Shown: positions 44,590-58,679, numbered from the stretch's first letter. The stretch: 64,000 nucleotides of DNA from AC-32 sp963754265 (GCA_963754265.1 CAVWFB010000015.1:162058-226057); one strand, 5' to 3'. The notes: generated by a model not told the origin, from the sequence alone. Program-made: numbers and translations.

Positions 44590-45708
44590 GCACCGGCACG
44601 AGGGAGATACCGCTCGCGCGCCCGCTTCTCGACGAGCGTGAGGAAGAGCTCGTCGTCGAGGTGTTGCGCTCTGGGCGGCTCTCGCTCGGCCCGACGATCG
44701 AACGCTTCGAGGAGCTGATCGCCGAGCGCGTCGGCGCGCCCTTCGCCGCAGCGGTCTCGAGCGGCACCGCGGGGCTGCACCTCCTCGCGCGAATCGCCGG
44801 GCTTGGCCCGGGAGACGAGGCGATCACCTCGCCGCTCTCGTTCGTGTCCTCGGCGAACTGCTTCATCGTCGAGGGGGCGACGCCGGTCTTCGCCGACGTC
44901 GACCCGCGCACGCTGAACCTCGACCCGGCGGCCCTCGAGGCGGCGATCACCGAGCGCACGAAGGCGGTCGTGGCAGTCGACATGTTCGGCTACCCGTGCG
45001 AGCTCGACGAGATCCGGGCGATCTGCGACCGGCACGGGCTGACCCTGATCGAGGACGCCGCCGAGGCCTTGGGCGCCGAGTACAAGGGCAATCCGATCGG
45101 CTCGCACGGCGTTCCGGGCGTGTTCGGCTTCTACCCGAACAAGCAGCTCGCGACCGGTGAGGGCGGAATCGTCTTCACGCACTCCGAGGAGGAGTGGCAG
45201 CTCTTGCGGAGCATGCGCAACCAGGGCCGCGACTACCGCGGGGGCGCGTGGTTCCACCATGTGCGGCTCGGGCTCAACTACCGCTGGACCGACGTGCAGG
45301 CCGCGATCGGGATCGGCCAGCTGGAGAAGCTCGACCGGCTGCTGTCGCTGCGGTCGGAGGTGGCGGATCGGTACACGAGCCTGCTCGACGGCGTAGAGGT
45401 CGAGCCGCTTTGCGCAGACGACTCCGACCACGCTGCGCTCCTGGTTCGTGTACGTCGTCGCGGTACCGGCCGGAGTCGACCGCGATCGCGTGATGGCCGA
45501 GCTGCGCGCGCAGGGCATCGGCACGGCCGAGTACGTGCCGTGCGTCCATCTCCAGCCATACATGCGCGAGACCTACGGGTTCGCCGAGGGCATGTGCCCG
45601 GTGGCCGAGGACGTGGGGAGCCGGACGCTGGCTCTGCCCTTCTACCCGCACCTCGAGGCCGCGGACCAGGAACGCGTGGTCGAGGTCCTCCGGGCCGCGC
45701 TCGCCTAG
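44586..45708 (+). CDS. DegT/DnrJ/EryC1-family sugar aminotransferase (frameshifted)
   Basis: Two frames make one enzyme of about 373 residues. The first has IPLARPLLDEREEELVVEVL, SSGTAGLHLL, LIEDAAEALGAEYKG and the PLP Lys in FYPNKQLATGEGG. The second resumes with WFVYVVAVPAGVDRD and CVHLQPYMRETYG. The change near 45437 is healed by dropping one base (DHALRSWFVYVV becomes continuous). The family transaminates nucleotide-linked sugars for surface glycans. TTG 44586 overlaps the ilvE stop. Confidence 0.85.
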
Positions 45709-46632
45709 CTAAGGCCCGGTCAGGGCGCCCTTCACCGGCGGGCCGCTGAGCTCGAGCTTCCGCGTGAGCCAGACCAGCTGGTCGTGGTAGGCCTTTGCGT
45801 TCAGGCCGTGATCGGCGTCGTACCAGCGAACGGTCGTGCCCGTGGGCGCAGCGTGAGCCAGCGCGTCGAGCGCCGAGCGCGGAACGATCTGGTCGCGCCG
45901 CCCGTCCTGCAGCAAGAGCGCGGACCCGGTCGCACGCGGTACGTAGCGCAGCGGGTCGACGGCGCCCAGGTAGCGGCGGATCGCCGGCCTCAGCGAGGCG
46001 GGCGCGCGGGCGGCATACGACGAGATCGGGGTGGCCCCGCCGGACATCAGCACCACCGTGCGAAGACGCGGCTCGACGCCTGCGACGATCGCGCCGGTGC
46101 GCGCCCCTGCGCTCCAGCCCACGTAGCCGATGCGGCTCGGGTCGACGTCAGGCCGCCGGCGGAGGAGGTCGATCCCCCGGCGGACGGCGATCACGTCGCG
46201 CTCCTCGAGCCGGGCCTGCCGGCGAAGCTCGGCCTTTGGCGAGCCACCCGCGGGCGCGGTCGCAGTGGCCGAGGGCGCGGTGATCACGAGCCCGACGGCG
46301 TGGCGCGAGGCGAGCCATGTCGCCGGCACGACGAGCTGCTTGCGATCGCCGCCGGAGCCGTGCACATAGATGACGGCGGGCAGACGCTTGCCTCCGCTCG
46401 GCGGCAGCACGAGGAAGGCGGCGATCCGATCACGCCCTGCCGCGTACGAGACGTCGTGGATCGCGATCGGGTAGTGGGTGTTCACGCGCCCACGATCGGT
46501 GAACCGCAGCGGCTGCGTGGAGTCGTATGCGAACGGGCCGCGGGGAGGCGGCGAGGCCTGCTCGCTCGAGCCGCCGCAGCCGGTGGCGACGAGCACCAGG
46601 CAGGCCGCGATGCCGCATAGGACGGGGCGCAC
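45709..46632 (-). CDS. Lipoprotein alpha/beta hydrolase
   Basis: A 307-residue protein. The signal peptide ends LVATGCGGSS, a lipobox with Cys19. The hydrolase core has LPAVIYVHGSGGDRKQ, the nucleophile elbow YVGWSAGARTGAI, Asp in LLLQDGRRDQIV, and His in DADHGLNAKAY. This fits dienelactone-hydrolase or acetyl-esterase-like enzymes anchored outside the membrane. Its stop abuts the DegT stop. Start is GTG 46632. Confidence 0.82.
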   Translation of the reverse strand: MRPVLCGIAACLVLVATGCGGSSEQASPPPRGPFAYDSTQPLRFTDRGRVNTHYPIAIHDVSYAAGRDRIAAFLVLPPSGGKRLPAVIYVHGSGGDRKQLVVPATWLASRHAVGLVITAPSATATAPAGGSPKAELRRQARLEERDVIAVRRGIDLLRRRPDVDPSRIGYVGWSAGARTGAIVAGVEPRLRTVVLMSGGATPISSYAARAPASLRPAIRRYLGAVDPLRYVPRATGSALLLQDGRRDQIVPRSALDALAHAAPTGTTVRWYDADHGLNAKAYHDQLVWLTRKLELSGPPVKGALTGP

Positions 46633-46670
46633 GCACGCAGCCTACGCGGCGGCGCCTTCATAATCGGCGT

Positions 46671-47024
46671 GTGAACGGGCAGCGCATGGTCTTCCTCGGC
46701 TTCGGCAAGTACGCGCGCGCGGACAAGATCTACGCGGTCGAGCCGATTCGCGACGAGCGGCGCGGTCATGGCAGGCGCACGCTCGTCTGGGTCGAGGGCG
46801 TCGCCGAGCCGATCGTGGCCTCGCGCACCGAGCGGACGATCCTCGCCGACATGGGCCAGGAATCGGCGATCGGGAAGCCGCTCCTCGACGACGCGCTCGA
46901 CCTTGCCCAGCGCCTGGCCGAGCAGTCGCAGAGCGGCAAGGTCGACCTGCCCGACCTCGGGCGCCGCGCCCGCCGGCTGCTCGAGGCGAGCGCCCGCCCC
47001 GACGAGGGCGAGAAGCTCTTCTAG
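46671..47024 (+). CDS. RemA-like (DUF370-related) regulatory protein
   Basis: A 117-residue protein from GTG 46671 or ATG 46686. The segment MVFLGFGKYARADKIYAVEP, then RRTLVWVEGVAEPIVASRTE, resembles the RemA/DUF370 core, a small ring-forming DNA-binding regulator of matrix and osmotic genes in Bacillus. The C-terminal half (residues 70-117) is extra and helical. The match is by pattern only. It is divergent from the lipoprotein hydrolase. Confidence 0.5.
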   Translation: MNGQRMVFLGFGKYARADKIYAVEPIRDERRGHGRRTLVWVEGVAEPIVASRTERTILADMGQESAIGKPLLDDALDLAQRLAEQSQSGKVDLPDLGRRARRLLEASARPDEGEKLF

Positions 47025-47120
47025 GACCTGAGCGAGCCGCGCCAGCCCGATCCCGCCGATCTGGCGGAGGAACCGCTCGCCGGAGCGGCGCGACCCGGCG
47101 TCCTCGGCCTGCTCGGCCGG

Positions 47121-48341
47121 GTGAAGCTCGACACGAGGCCGCTGCGCGAGTCACCGGCGTTCCGGCGGCTGTGGATCGGCCAGATGATCTCCGTGATCGG
47201 CGGAGAGCTGACCTTCGTCGCGATTCCGTACCAGGTCTTCCAGCTGACCCACTCGACGCTCGCGGTCGGCCTGCTGGGCTTCTGCACACTCGTCCCGCTC
47301 GTCTGCGTTCCGCTTGTCGGAGGCACGCTCGCCGACGCGGTCGACCGGCGGAGGCTGCTCCTCCAGACGGAGGTTGCGTTCGTCTTCGTCTCGGTGCTGC
47401 TGGCCGTCAATTCCGCGCTGCCCAATCCCCGGGTCTGGGCGCTCTACGTCCTCCTGACCCTGGGCACGACCGCTTTCAGCCTCGGCACACCCGCGCTGCG
47501 GTCGCTGCTGCCGCGGATCGTCCCCGAGGACCAGATCGCCGCCGCCTCGGCGCTCGAGGGCATCTACTCCAACTTCGCCGCCGCTGCCGGGCCGGTGCTC
47601 GCGGGCGTGCTGATCTCGGTCGTCGGCCTGACCACGACCTACCTGATCGATGTGGGCACCTTCGCGGCCTCGCTGATCGCGCTCTGGCTGCTGCCGCCGC
47701 TTCCGCCGGCCGAAGGCGCGGAGCGCGCGAGCGTGAAGGCGATGGTGGACGGCTTCCGCTACGTGTTGAGCAGGCCGATCCTGCTCGGGATCTTCCTCGT
47801 GGACACGAACGCGATGATCTTCGGCATGCCGATGGCGCTCTTCCCCGCGATCGGGGAGCACTACGGCGGCGGGGCCCGCATCGTCGGCCTGCTCTACGCA
47901 GCGCCGTACATCGGCGCGTTGCTGGCCTCGCTCGTCTCCGGCTGGACGGGCCACGTGCGACGGCAGGGGCTCGGCGTGGTCGCGGCGGCGTCGTGCTGGG
48001 GGATCGCGCTCGTCCTCTTCGGCTTCGCAAACGCGCTCTGGCTCGCCCTCGTGATGCTGGCGCTGGCCGGCGCGGCCGACTACGTCAGCGCCATCCTGCG
48101 CAGCGTGATCGTCCTGAACTCGACCCCGGACGAGATGCGAGGCCGGGTCACGGGGATCGAGTTCGCCCAGGTCGCGAGTGCGCCTTCGCTCGGCAACGTC
48201 GAGGCCGGCGCCGTCGCCGCGGCGACGAGCATCCGCTTCTCGATCGTCTCCGGCGGGATCCTGTCGGTCGTCGGCACGGTCCTGGTCGCGGCCGCCGTCC
48301 CTGCCCTCCTGCGCTACGACGCCCGGGAGCCCGACGCGTGA
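47121..48341 (+). CDS. MFS transporter (EntS-like exporter)
   Basis: A 406-residue, 12-helix major facilitator. Helices 2-3 are joined by GGTLADAVDRRRLLL (the MFS A motif). ALRSLLPRIVPEDQIAAASA and PDEMRGRVTGIEF are typical of the EntS/enterobactin-exporter branch. The substrate is unknown. The start GTG 47121 is uncertain because the frame is open further upstream. Its stop overlaps the next start by 4 bp. Confidence 0.85.
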   Translation: MKLDTRPLRESPAFRRLWIGQMISVIGGELTFVAIPYQVFQLTHSTLAVGLLGFCTLVPLVCVPLVGGTLADAVDRRRLLLQTEVAFVFVSVLLAVNSALPNPRVWALYVLLTLGTTAFSLGTPALRSLLPRIVPEDQIAAASALEGIYSNFAAAAGPVLAGVLISVVGLTTTYLIDVGTFAASLIALWLLPPLPPAEGAERASVKAMVDGFRYVLSRPILLGIFLVDTNAMIFGMPMALFPAIGEHYGGGARIVGLLYAAPYIGALLASLVSGWTGHVRRQGLGVVAAASCWGIALVLFGFANALWLALVMLALAGAADYVSAILRSVIVLNSTPDEMRGRVTGIEFAQVASAPSLGNVEAGAVAAATSIRFSIVSGGILSVVGTVLVAAAVPALLRYDAREPDA

Positions 48342-48889
48342 ACTTCGCCCGCAGCGTCCACGAGGTGGCGCCCGAGCTGATCGGCGCGACGTTGCTGGTC
48401 GACGGGGTGGGCGGGCGGATCGTCGAGGTCGAGGCCTACGACCGCGAGGACCCGGCGAGCCACGCCTACGGCGGCCTCACCCGGCGCAACGCCTCGATGT
48501 TCGGCCCGCCCGGGCACGCCTACGTCTACCGGTCGTACGGGATCCACTGGTGCCTGAACCTCGTGTGCGAGGGTGAAGGCGTCCCGAGCGCCGTGCTGGT
48601 GCGCGCGCTCGAGCCGACGGAGGGCATCGAAGAGATGCGGGCGCGGCGAGGGCTCGAAGACCCGCGCCTGCTGGCGAGCGGCCCTGGCCGGCTCTGCCAG
48701 GCGCTGGCGATCACGGGCGAGCACGACGGCCTCTCGCTCGACCGCCCGCCCTTCGAGCTGCGTGGACGGAACGAGCCGGTCGAGGTTCTCGCGGGCGCGC
48801 GCGTGGGAATCAGCCGCGCCGTCGAGCTGCCGTGGCGCTACGCCGAGGCGGGCTCGCGCTTCCTCAGCCGCCCTTTACGACCAGCGTGA
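48338..48889 (+). CDS. Alkyladenine/3-methyladenine DNA glycosylase (MPG family)
   Basis: A 183-residue enzyme: LIGATLLVDGVGGRIVEVEA, the catalytic Glu region EAYDREDPASHAYGG, TRRNASMFGPPGHAYVYRSY, and SGPGRLCQALAIT. This is the AAG/MPG fold that removes alkylated purines from DNA. Start is GTG 48338, overlapping the MFS stop. Its 3' end overlaps the PBP gene's end by 26 bp on the opposite strand. Confidence 0.92.
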   Translation: MNFARSVHEVAPELIGATLLVDGVGGRIVEVEAYDREDPASHAYGGLTRRNASMFGPPGHAYVYRSYGIHWCLNLVCEGEGVPSAVLVRALEPTEGIEEMRARRGLEDPRLLASGPGRLCQALAITGEHDGLSLDRPPFELRGRNEPVEVLAGARVGISRAVELPWRYAEAGSRFLSRPLRPA

Positions 48890-51299
48890 CGACGAGCCCG
48901 GGCTTGGCTGCCCTGCGCGGGCCGGGGCTCTGCGCGACCACCTTCGCCCCGGGCGGCGGGTGGCCTGCGACGCGCCACTTGAGGTGTAGCCGGTCGAGCC
49001 TGGCCTCGGCGCGCGCGAGCCTCAGGCCGACCAGCCGCGGCACGACGCCATGCAGCGCCTTCGGCAGGACGAGCGTGACCTTGCCGTAGGAGGAAAGCGT
49101 CCCCCGGGCCGGGTACTGGCGCAGGACGATGCCGAGCCGCTGCCGAGGCTTCGCAGGCTCGTAGACGTACTGCGGCGTGAGCGGCTGCGCGGCGAGGCGG
49201 ACCTTCGCCTGCGCGACGGTCTGCCCGATCAGCCGCGGCACGTCGACCTCGTTCACCTTGCAGTTGGCCGTGCGCGCGGGCCCCTGGCCTGCGAAGTACA
49301 GGAGCTGCCTCGTGCTGTTGCAGTTCCCGTTGTCGAGCTCGAGCTGTCCGTTCCGGTAGACGACGTTTCTCGTCACGGAGTAGGGGAGGGACAGGGAGGG
49401 GAAGTCCTGCGGCGCATCGTGCAGGTAGTCGAGCGTGCGCTCCATGAAGCTCTTCCAGATCAGCGCCGGGAAGGTTCCTCCGGCGACCGCGTCGCCGTGG
49501 TACTCGGTCAGCATCGGCCGGAGCGTGTTCGGGTAGCCGACCCAGACGGCGGTGACGAGCTGCGGTGTGTAGCCGACGAACCAGGCGTCGCCGTAGTTCT
49601 CGGTCGTTCCCGTCTTGCCGGCGACCGGACGGCCGTCCGAGAGCTGCGCCTGACGGCCGGTGCCTCCGGTGACGACGTTGTGCAGCAGGGAGGTGACGAG
49701 AGCGGCGGTGTTCTCGGTCAGAACGGGCCGCTGGATCGCACGGTTGTCGTCGACGACGCGCCCGGTCTCGTTGCGGACAACCGAGATCGCACGCGGACGG
49801 TTGCCGAAGACCGCGCCGTCGACCCGTCGCCCCTGGTTCGCGAAGGCCGAGAAGGCGCGGGCCATCTCGAGCGGGTTGACCGCCTCGGCGCCCAGCCCGA
49901 TCGCGAAGTACTTCTTCAGCGGGCTCGTGATCCCGAGCCGCTTCGCGGTTCGGACGATGGCCGCCGGCCCGACGAGCTGCGTGAGCTGCGCGTAGACCGT
50001 GTTGTCCGAGAACTCGGTCGCGCTCGCCAGCGAGATCCGGCCGAGATCGGAGTTCTCGTAGTTGTGCACGTACCAGACCTTGTCGCCGAGCGGAATCTGC
50101 ACCGGGCCGGACACGAACGTCGTGTCGGGCGAGATTCCCTCCCGCAGCGCCGTCGCGAGCACGAACGGCTTGAAGGACGAGCCCGGCTGGCGTTCGCCCT
50201 GGACGGCGAGGTTGAACTGGCTCTTGCGGTAGTTGTTGCCGCCGATCATCGCCAGCACCTTGCCGTTGCGCGGGTCGACGGCGACGAGGGCCGCCGACGG
50301 GCCGTTCGGGTCGGTGAGCCACTTCGTGATCGCCTGCCGCGCGAAGCGCTGGATGTTGAGGTCGATCGTCGTCCGTACGCGCAGCCCGCCGCCGAACACC
50401 CGCCCTGAGCCGTAGCGGTCGATCAGCTGCTGCTCCACGTAGTTCGTGAAGTAGGGAGCCGGGCCCCGCTTGCCGGAGAGGTGCACGTCCTCGGCTCGCG
50501 GCAGTCGCGCGTGGGTCGCGCTCGCGTAGTCGCGGTAGGTGATGTCGCCCTGGTCGAGCATCGCCCGCAGGACGACGTCCCGTCGCGCGCGCGCTGCGCG
50601 GGGATTGGCCACCGGGTCGTACCGCGCGGGATCGCTCGGGATCCCCGCGAGTAGAGCCGCCTCCGCGAGGCCGAGGTCGCTCGCCGGGTGCTGGAAGTAG
50701 GTGAGCGCGGCCTGCTGGATTCCGTAGGCGCCGTTCCCGAAGTAGATCGTGTTCAGGTACGCGGTCAGGATCCGGTCCTTCGACCAGCGCTGCTCGAGCT
50801 GCCACGCGAGCGCTGCCTCCTTCAACTTCCGGCCGATCGAGCGCTGGCTCTTCACGTAGGTGTTCTTGACGAACTGCTGCGTGATGGTCGAGCCGCCCTC
50901 GACGACGCGCTGGTTGCGCACGTCTTGCCAGACCGCGCGCATGATCCCGTGCACGTCGACGCCGCGGTGCTCGTAGAAGCGCTTGTCCTCGATCGCGACG
51001 ATCGCCTGCTTCATCAGCGGCGCGATCTTGCGGGAGGGCACGAGGATCCGGCTCTGCGATCCGCGCAGCACGGCGAGGACCCGCTCGCCCTTCGAGTCGT
51101 AGACGTAGCCGTCGACCTCGCGCTGCTGCAGCCGGGCCGGGTCGAGCGAGGGGATCTCGCTCGCGATCGACGTCACCAGCCCGAAGGTGAACGAAAGCGA
51201 CCCGAGCACCAAGAGGATCAGGAGGAGGCCGAACAGGCGCAGCTTGCGGATCCTGCGCCGCGGCTTGTTGGACGCCTGCGGGGGGCCGGTACGCGGCAC
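48864..51299 (-). CDS. Class A penicillin-binding protein with C-terminal PASTA domains
   Basis: An 811-residue bifunctional peptidoglycan synthase. One anchor helix is at 20-45. The GT51 domain has IVAIEDKRFYEHRGVDVHG and EGGSTITQQFVKN. The transpeptidase has GSSFKPFVLA (nucleophile Ser, SxxK), FSDNTVYAQL (SxN) and GKTGTTENYGDAWFVG (KTG). Two PASTA-like repeats fill the end (VPRLIGQTVAQAKVRL, VPRLVGLRLARAEARL). It polymerises and cross-links the wall. GTG 51299 is 38 bp from the divergent tyrS start. Confidence 0.95.
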   Translation of the reverse strand: MPRTGPPQASNKPRRRIRKLRLFGLLLILLVLGSLSFTFGLVTSIASEIPSLDPARLQQREVDGYVYDSKGERVLAVLRGSQSRILVPSRKIAPLMKQAIVAIEDKRFYEHRGVDVHGIMRAVWQDVRNQRVVEGGSTITQQFVKNTYVKSQRSIGRKLKEAALAWQLEQRWSKDRILTAYLNTIYFGNGAYGIQQAALTYFQHPASDLGLAEAALLAGIPSDPARYDPVANPRAARARRDVVLRAMLDQGDITYRDYASATHARLPRAEDVHLSGKRGPAPYFTNYVEQQLIDRYGSGRVFGGGLRVRTTIDLNIQRFARQAITKWLTDPNGPSAALVAVDPRNGKVLAMIGGNNYRKSQFNLAVQGERQPGSSFKPFVLATALREGISPDTTFVSGPVQIPLGDKVWYVHNYENSDLGRISLASATEFSDNTVYAQLTQLVGPAAIVRTAKRLGITSPLKKYFAIGLGAEAVNPLEMARAFSAFANQGRRVDGAVFGNRPRAISVVRNETGRVVDDNRAIQRPVLTENTAALVTSLLHNVVTGGTGRQAQLSDGRPVAGKTGTTENYGDAWFVGYTPQLVTAVWVGYPNTLRPMLTEYHGDAVAGGTFPALIWKSFMERTLDYLHDAPQDFPSLSLPYSVTRNVVYRNGQLELDNGNCNSTRQLLYFAGQGPARTANCKVNEVDVPRLIGQTVAQAKVRLAAQPLTPQYVYEPAKPRQRLGIVLRQYPARGTLSSYGKVTLVLPKALHGVVPRLVGLRLARAEARLDRLHLKWRVAGHPPPGAKVVAQSPGPRRAAKPGLVVTLVVKGG

Positions 51300-51311
51300 G
51301 AGAGCCGCAGG

Positions 51312-51325
51312 ATTGTAGCTATAGA
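51312..51325. promoter_or_regulatory. Divergent -10 elements between the PBP gene and tyrS
   Basis: TACAAT on the minus strand (51312-51317) lies 12 bp before the PBP start. TATAGA on the plus strand (51320-51325) lies 12 bp before the tyrS ATG. The whole gap is 38 bp, with no ribosome sites visible, so both messages may be leaderless and their promoters overlap. Confidence 0.4.
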
Positions 51326-51337
51326 CTCGCCCCGCAC

Positions 51338-52486
51338 ATGGGCCTCGCCGAGCTGACTCGCAACGCGGTGGACGTGCTGCCGCAAGGAGGGCTCGAGAAG
51401 AAGCTTGCCCTCGGCCGGCCGCTGCGCGTCAAGCTCGGCATCGACGTCACCTCGCCCGACATCCACGTGGGCCGCGGGATCCCGCTCCAGCGCATGCGCG
51501 CCTTCCAGGACGAGGGCCACACGGGCGTCCTGATCGTCGGCGACTACACGACCCGGATCGGCGATCCCTCCGGTCGCTCGTCGGAGCGCCCCGTGCTGAG
51601 CGACGAGGAGATCGAGCGGAACGCGCAGAGCTACCTCGACCAGGCGATGGTGATCCTCGATCCCGACCGGACCGAGGTGCGCTACAACGGCGAGTGGCTG
51701 GGAAAGCTCTCCTACGCCGAGGTGGTGCGGCTGGCGCGGACGATCACGGTGGCCCGCATGCTCGAGCGCGACGACTTCGCCAAGCGCTACGTCGCGCAGG
51801 AGCCGATCTCGGTCTCGGAGCTCCTGTACCCGCTGATGCAGGCCTACGACTCGGTGGCGATCGAGGCCGACGTCGAGCTCGGCGGGACCGACCAGCTGTA
51901 CAACCTGCTCGCGGGACGGGAGGTGATGGAGGCCTACGGGCTCGAGCCGCAGGTTGCGCTGACGACGCCGATCCTCGTCTCCTGGGACGGCGACAAGATG
52001 AGCTCGTCGCTCGGGAACAACATCCCGCTCACGGCGCCTCCGGAGGAGATGTTCGGGCGCACGATGCGCCTGCCGGACTCGCTCCTCCCAGAGTGGTACC
52101 GGCTCGTCCGCGAGCAGGAGCTACCGGGAGACGCCGACCCGCTCGAGGCGAAGCTTGCCCTCGCGCGGTTCATCGTCGAGCGCTCGCACGGAGAGGAGGC
52201 GGCGCGTGAGGCAGAGGACCACTTCACGCGCGTGGTCCGGGAGGGCCAGGCCCCGGAGGAGGTTCCCGAGGCGCCGCTACCGGAAAGTGATCCAGTGCAC
52301 TTGCCCGCAGTGCTCGTCGAGACGCTCGGTGTGGGCTCGACGAGCGAGGCCCGACGGCTCATCTCCCAGGGCGGCGTGAAGGTGGACGGCGAAGTCGTGA
52401 GCGAGCTCGACCTACCACGCAGCAGGCTCGGCGGAGCGCTCGTCCAGGCCGGAAAGCGGCGCTTCGTCCGCTTCCGCCCCGCTTGA
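51338..52486 (+). CDS. tyrS: Tyrosyl-tRNA synthetase
   Basis: A 382-residue class I synthetase. The HIGH-type motif is DIHVGRGIPL, tyrosine-binding residues lie in GGTDQLYNLLAGR, the KMSKS motif is GDKMSSSLGN, and a C-terminal S4 domain (STSEARRLISQGGVKVDGEV) binds tRNA. It charges tRNA-Tyr. Its stop overlaps a TTGACA that may be the -35 of the rRNA operon. Confidence 0.94.
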   Translation: MGLAELTRNAVDVLPQGGLEKKLALGRPLRVKLGIDVTSPDIHVGRGIPLQRMRAFQDEGHTGVLIVGDYTTRIGDPSGRSSERPVLSDEEIERNAQSYLDQAMVILDPDRTEVRYNGEWLGKLSYAEVVRLARTITVARMLERDDFAKRYVAQEPISVSELLYPLMQAYDSVAIEADVELGGTDQLYNLLAGREVMEAYGLEPQVALTTPILVSWDGDKMSSSLGNNIPLTAPPEEMFGRTMRLPDSLLPEWYRLVREQELPGDADPLEAKLALARFIVERSHGEEAAREAEDHFTRVVREGQAPEEVPEAPLPESDPVHLPAVLVETLGVGSTSEARRLISQGGVKVDGEVVSELDLPRSRLGGALVQAGKRRFVRFRPA

Positions 52487-52515
52487 CACCGATTCGCGGA
52501 ACTTTGCGCTATCAT
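52483..52515 (+). promoter_or_regulatory. Candidate rRNA operon promoter
   Basis: A perfect TTGACA (52483-52488) and TATCAT (52510-52515) lie just after tyrS. The 21-bp spacing is longer than usual, so the true -10 may be different. It lies about 360 bp before the 16S gene. Confidence 0.35.
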
Positions 52516-52614
52516 TCCCGAGCCGCTCAAGGGCGGCGCGCAAGAACGTCCCTGTACCTCGACCAGGAGCGCCTTCGGACGCAGACGGATACGACAGTGA
52601 TCCGAGCTACGGAG

Positions 52615-52642
52615 GCCTCTGGCGCGAGTCGGAGGCTTTTTT
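52615..52642 (+). terminator. Terminator-like hairpin in the rRNA leader
   Basis: A nine-pair stem (GCCTCTGGC with GTCGGAGGC, two wobbles) closes a GCGA tetraloop and is followed by six T residues. It may end the tyrS transcript, or act as an attenuator if the rRNA promoter lies upstream. The leader from 52487 to 52876 otherwise contains no gene. Confidence 0.6.
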
Positions 52643-52668
52643 ACGCGCCGGCCACGGCGCTGGTCTTT

Positions 52669-52684
52669 GAAAACTCAGCAGTGC
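52669..52684 (+). other. 5' arm of the pre-16S processing stem
   Basis: GAAAACTCAGCAGTGC is complementary, over 15 of 16 bases, to GCACTGCTGAGTTTT at 54524-54538, so the two arms can enclose the 16S transcript for RNase III-type processing. Confidence 0.7.
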
Positions 52685-52876
52685 GATCACGCCGAGACCT
52701 CGCGTGCCAAGACGGCCGCGCCGGCAAAGCCGGCACGACCTTCTAGCGGCATCACAAGTGATGCCTTGGGACACGAGGCCTTAAAAAAACCCGTCACCCG
52801 TGCTTCGGCATGGGAGACACTTTTGAGCACAAGCTCAATGTGATCGGTTTGCATCCGTTCGCGGATGCGACAGATC

Positions 52877-54425
<1,549 letters not shown>

Positions 54426-54637
54426 AGGGAATACCGAAGCAATTACTTCGGTGGGCGCTCGCCCGTGATGAATACGTCCGGATACGAGCTCGCCTAGAAT
54501 TACGTCGACCTCGGCGCTTGAAAGCACTGCTGAGTTTTGAGAGACCGCGCCCTGGCGCGGCTTTCTCGTTTGGCCGGACTTTTTGGCGCCGGCGTGCACC
54601 TTGAAAACTCCATAGCGGCATACAACGTGTTCTTCAC
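54426..54637 (+). other. 16S-23S internal transcribed spacer without tRNA genes
   Basis: About 212 bp with no tRNA. It contains the 3' arm of the 16S processing stem (54524-54538) and, at 54600-54632, TTGAAAACTCCATAGCGGCA onward, which pairs with the region just after 23S (57619-57649). Confidence 0.8.
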
Positions 54638-57618
<2,981 letters not shown>

Positions 57619-57676
57619 TGAACACGTTGCTGTTGCTATGGAGTTTTGAGGGTGCGCTTAGGCGCCCTTAACAATT

Positions 57677-57790
<114 letters not shown>

Positions 57791-57799
57791 TTATTTCTC

Positions 57800-57828
57800 A
57801 CGAAGAGCCGCCGCAAGCGGCTCTTCGT
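57800..57828 (+). terminator. Terminator hairpin after the rRNA operon
   Basis: A 12-bp perfect stem (ACGAAGAGCCGC with GCGGCTCTTCGT) with loop CGCAA follows the 5S gene by 9 bp. Only a short CGTTCT follows, so the T tract is weak, but the stem is strong. It separates rrf from the convergent HtpX-type gene. Confidence 0.65.
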
Positions 57829-57832
57829 CGTT

Positions 57833-58677
57833 CTAGGCCGCGCGCAGCTTGTCGCGCCAGGCCGGGTCGAGCTCGCGCAGGCGGCGCACCCGCTCGCCGA
57901 CCGGCGGGTGCGTGACGAAGAGCGCCGCGAGACCCTCCTCGGCGAAGGGGTTGAACGTGTAGAGCGGTTCGGTGGCGGGGTTGGCCCGAAACTCGACGAG
58001 CTCGGCCGCCTGCTCGAGCCGGATCAGCGCGTCGGCCAGCCCGTGCGGGCGAGCCGGTGAGGACGGCCGCTGCCCGGTCGGCCGCGAGCTCCCGCTTCGG
58101 CGAGAGGAGCAGGTGGACGAGCGCGGCCGCCACCGGGCCGAGCACGAACAGCAGCGCGCGCTGAGAGCCAGCCGCCGATGCGGCTGGTCTCGAGCAGCGC
58201 GGCAGCAACCACGACCACCGAGGTCTGCACGAGGATGTCGCGGTTCCGGATGTGCGCGAGCTCGTGCGCAACGACCCCTTCGACCTCTGCCGGTGTCGCC
58301 GCGCCCAGGAAGCCTCGGCTGACTGCGATCGCTGCGCCCCGCGGACCGCGGCCGGCTGCGAGCGCTCGTGGGTGGCCGTCGGGCAAGAGGAACAGCCGGG
58401 GCTTCGGGAGCCCGGCAGCCAAGGCGAGCCGCTGAACAGTCCCGTGGAGCGCAGGGTTCTCACCGACGGGAAGCTCGCGCGCGCCGACCATCCCGAGCGC
58501 GACGCGATCGCCGTACCAGTAGGCGGCGCCGGCGACGAGCAGGCCGAAGAAGACGAGCAACGAGACGAGCCGGTACTCGTGGAACGGCAAGGCGATCGCC
58601 GCCAGCACCGCGCAGCCTCCGATGACCAGCAACCACGCCTTGAGGATGTTCCAACCGACGACGAGCCGTCCGCGCAT
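57833..58677 (-). CDS. HtpX-type M48 zinc metalloprotease (frameshifted twice)
   Basis: About 280 residues once two extra bases are ignored. The first frame has three helices and VEGVVAHELAHIRNRDILVQ with the HExxH zinc site. Near 58165 the frame moves to RALLFVLGPVAAALVHLLLS with KRELAADRAA (the third zinc-ligand Glu). Near 58050 it moves again to reach the stop at 57833 (ending DKLRAA). Each step is a one-base insertion. HtpX-type enzymes degrade damaged membrane proteins. It starts 2 bp after the small gene upstream. Confidence 0.75.
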
Positions 58678-58679
58678 GG

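Noticed and set aside
54426..54637. tRNA-Ile or tRNA-Ala in the 16S-23S spacer
   Set aside because: No T-arm or acceptor pairing was found in the spacer.
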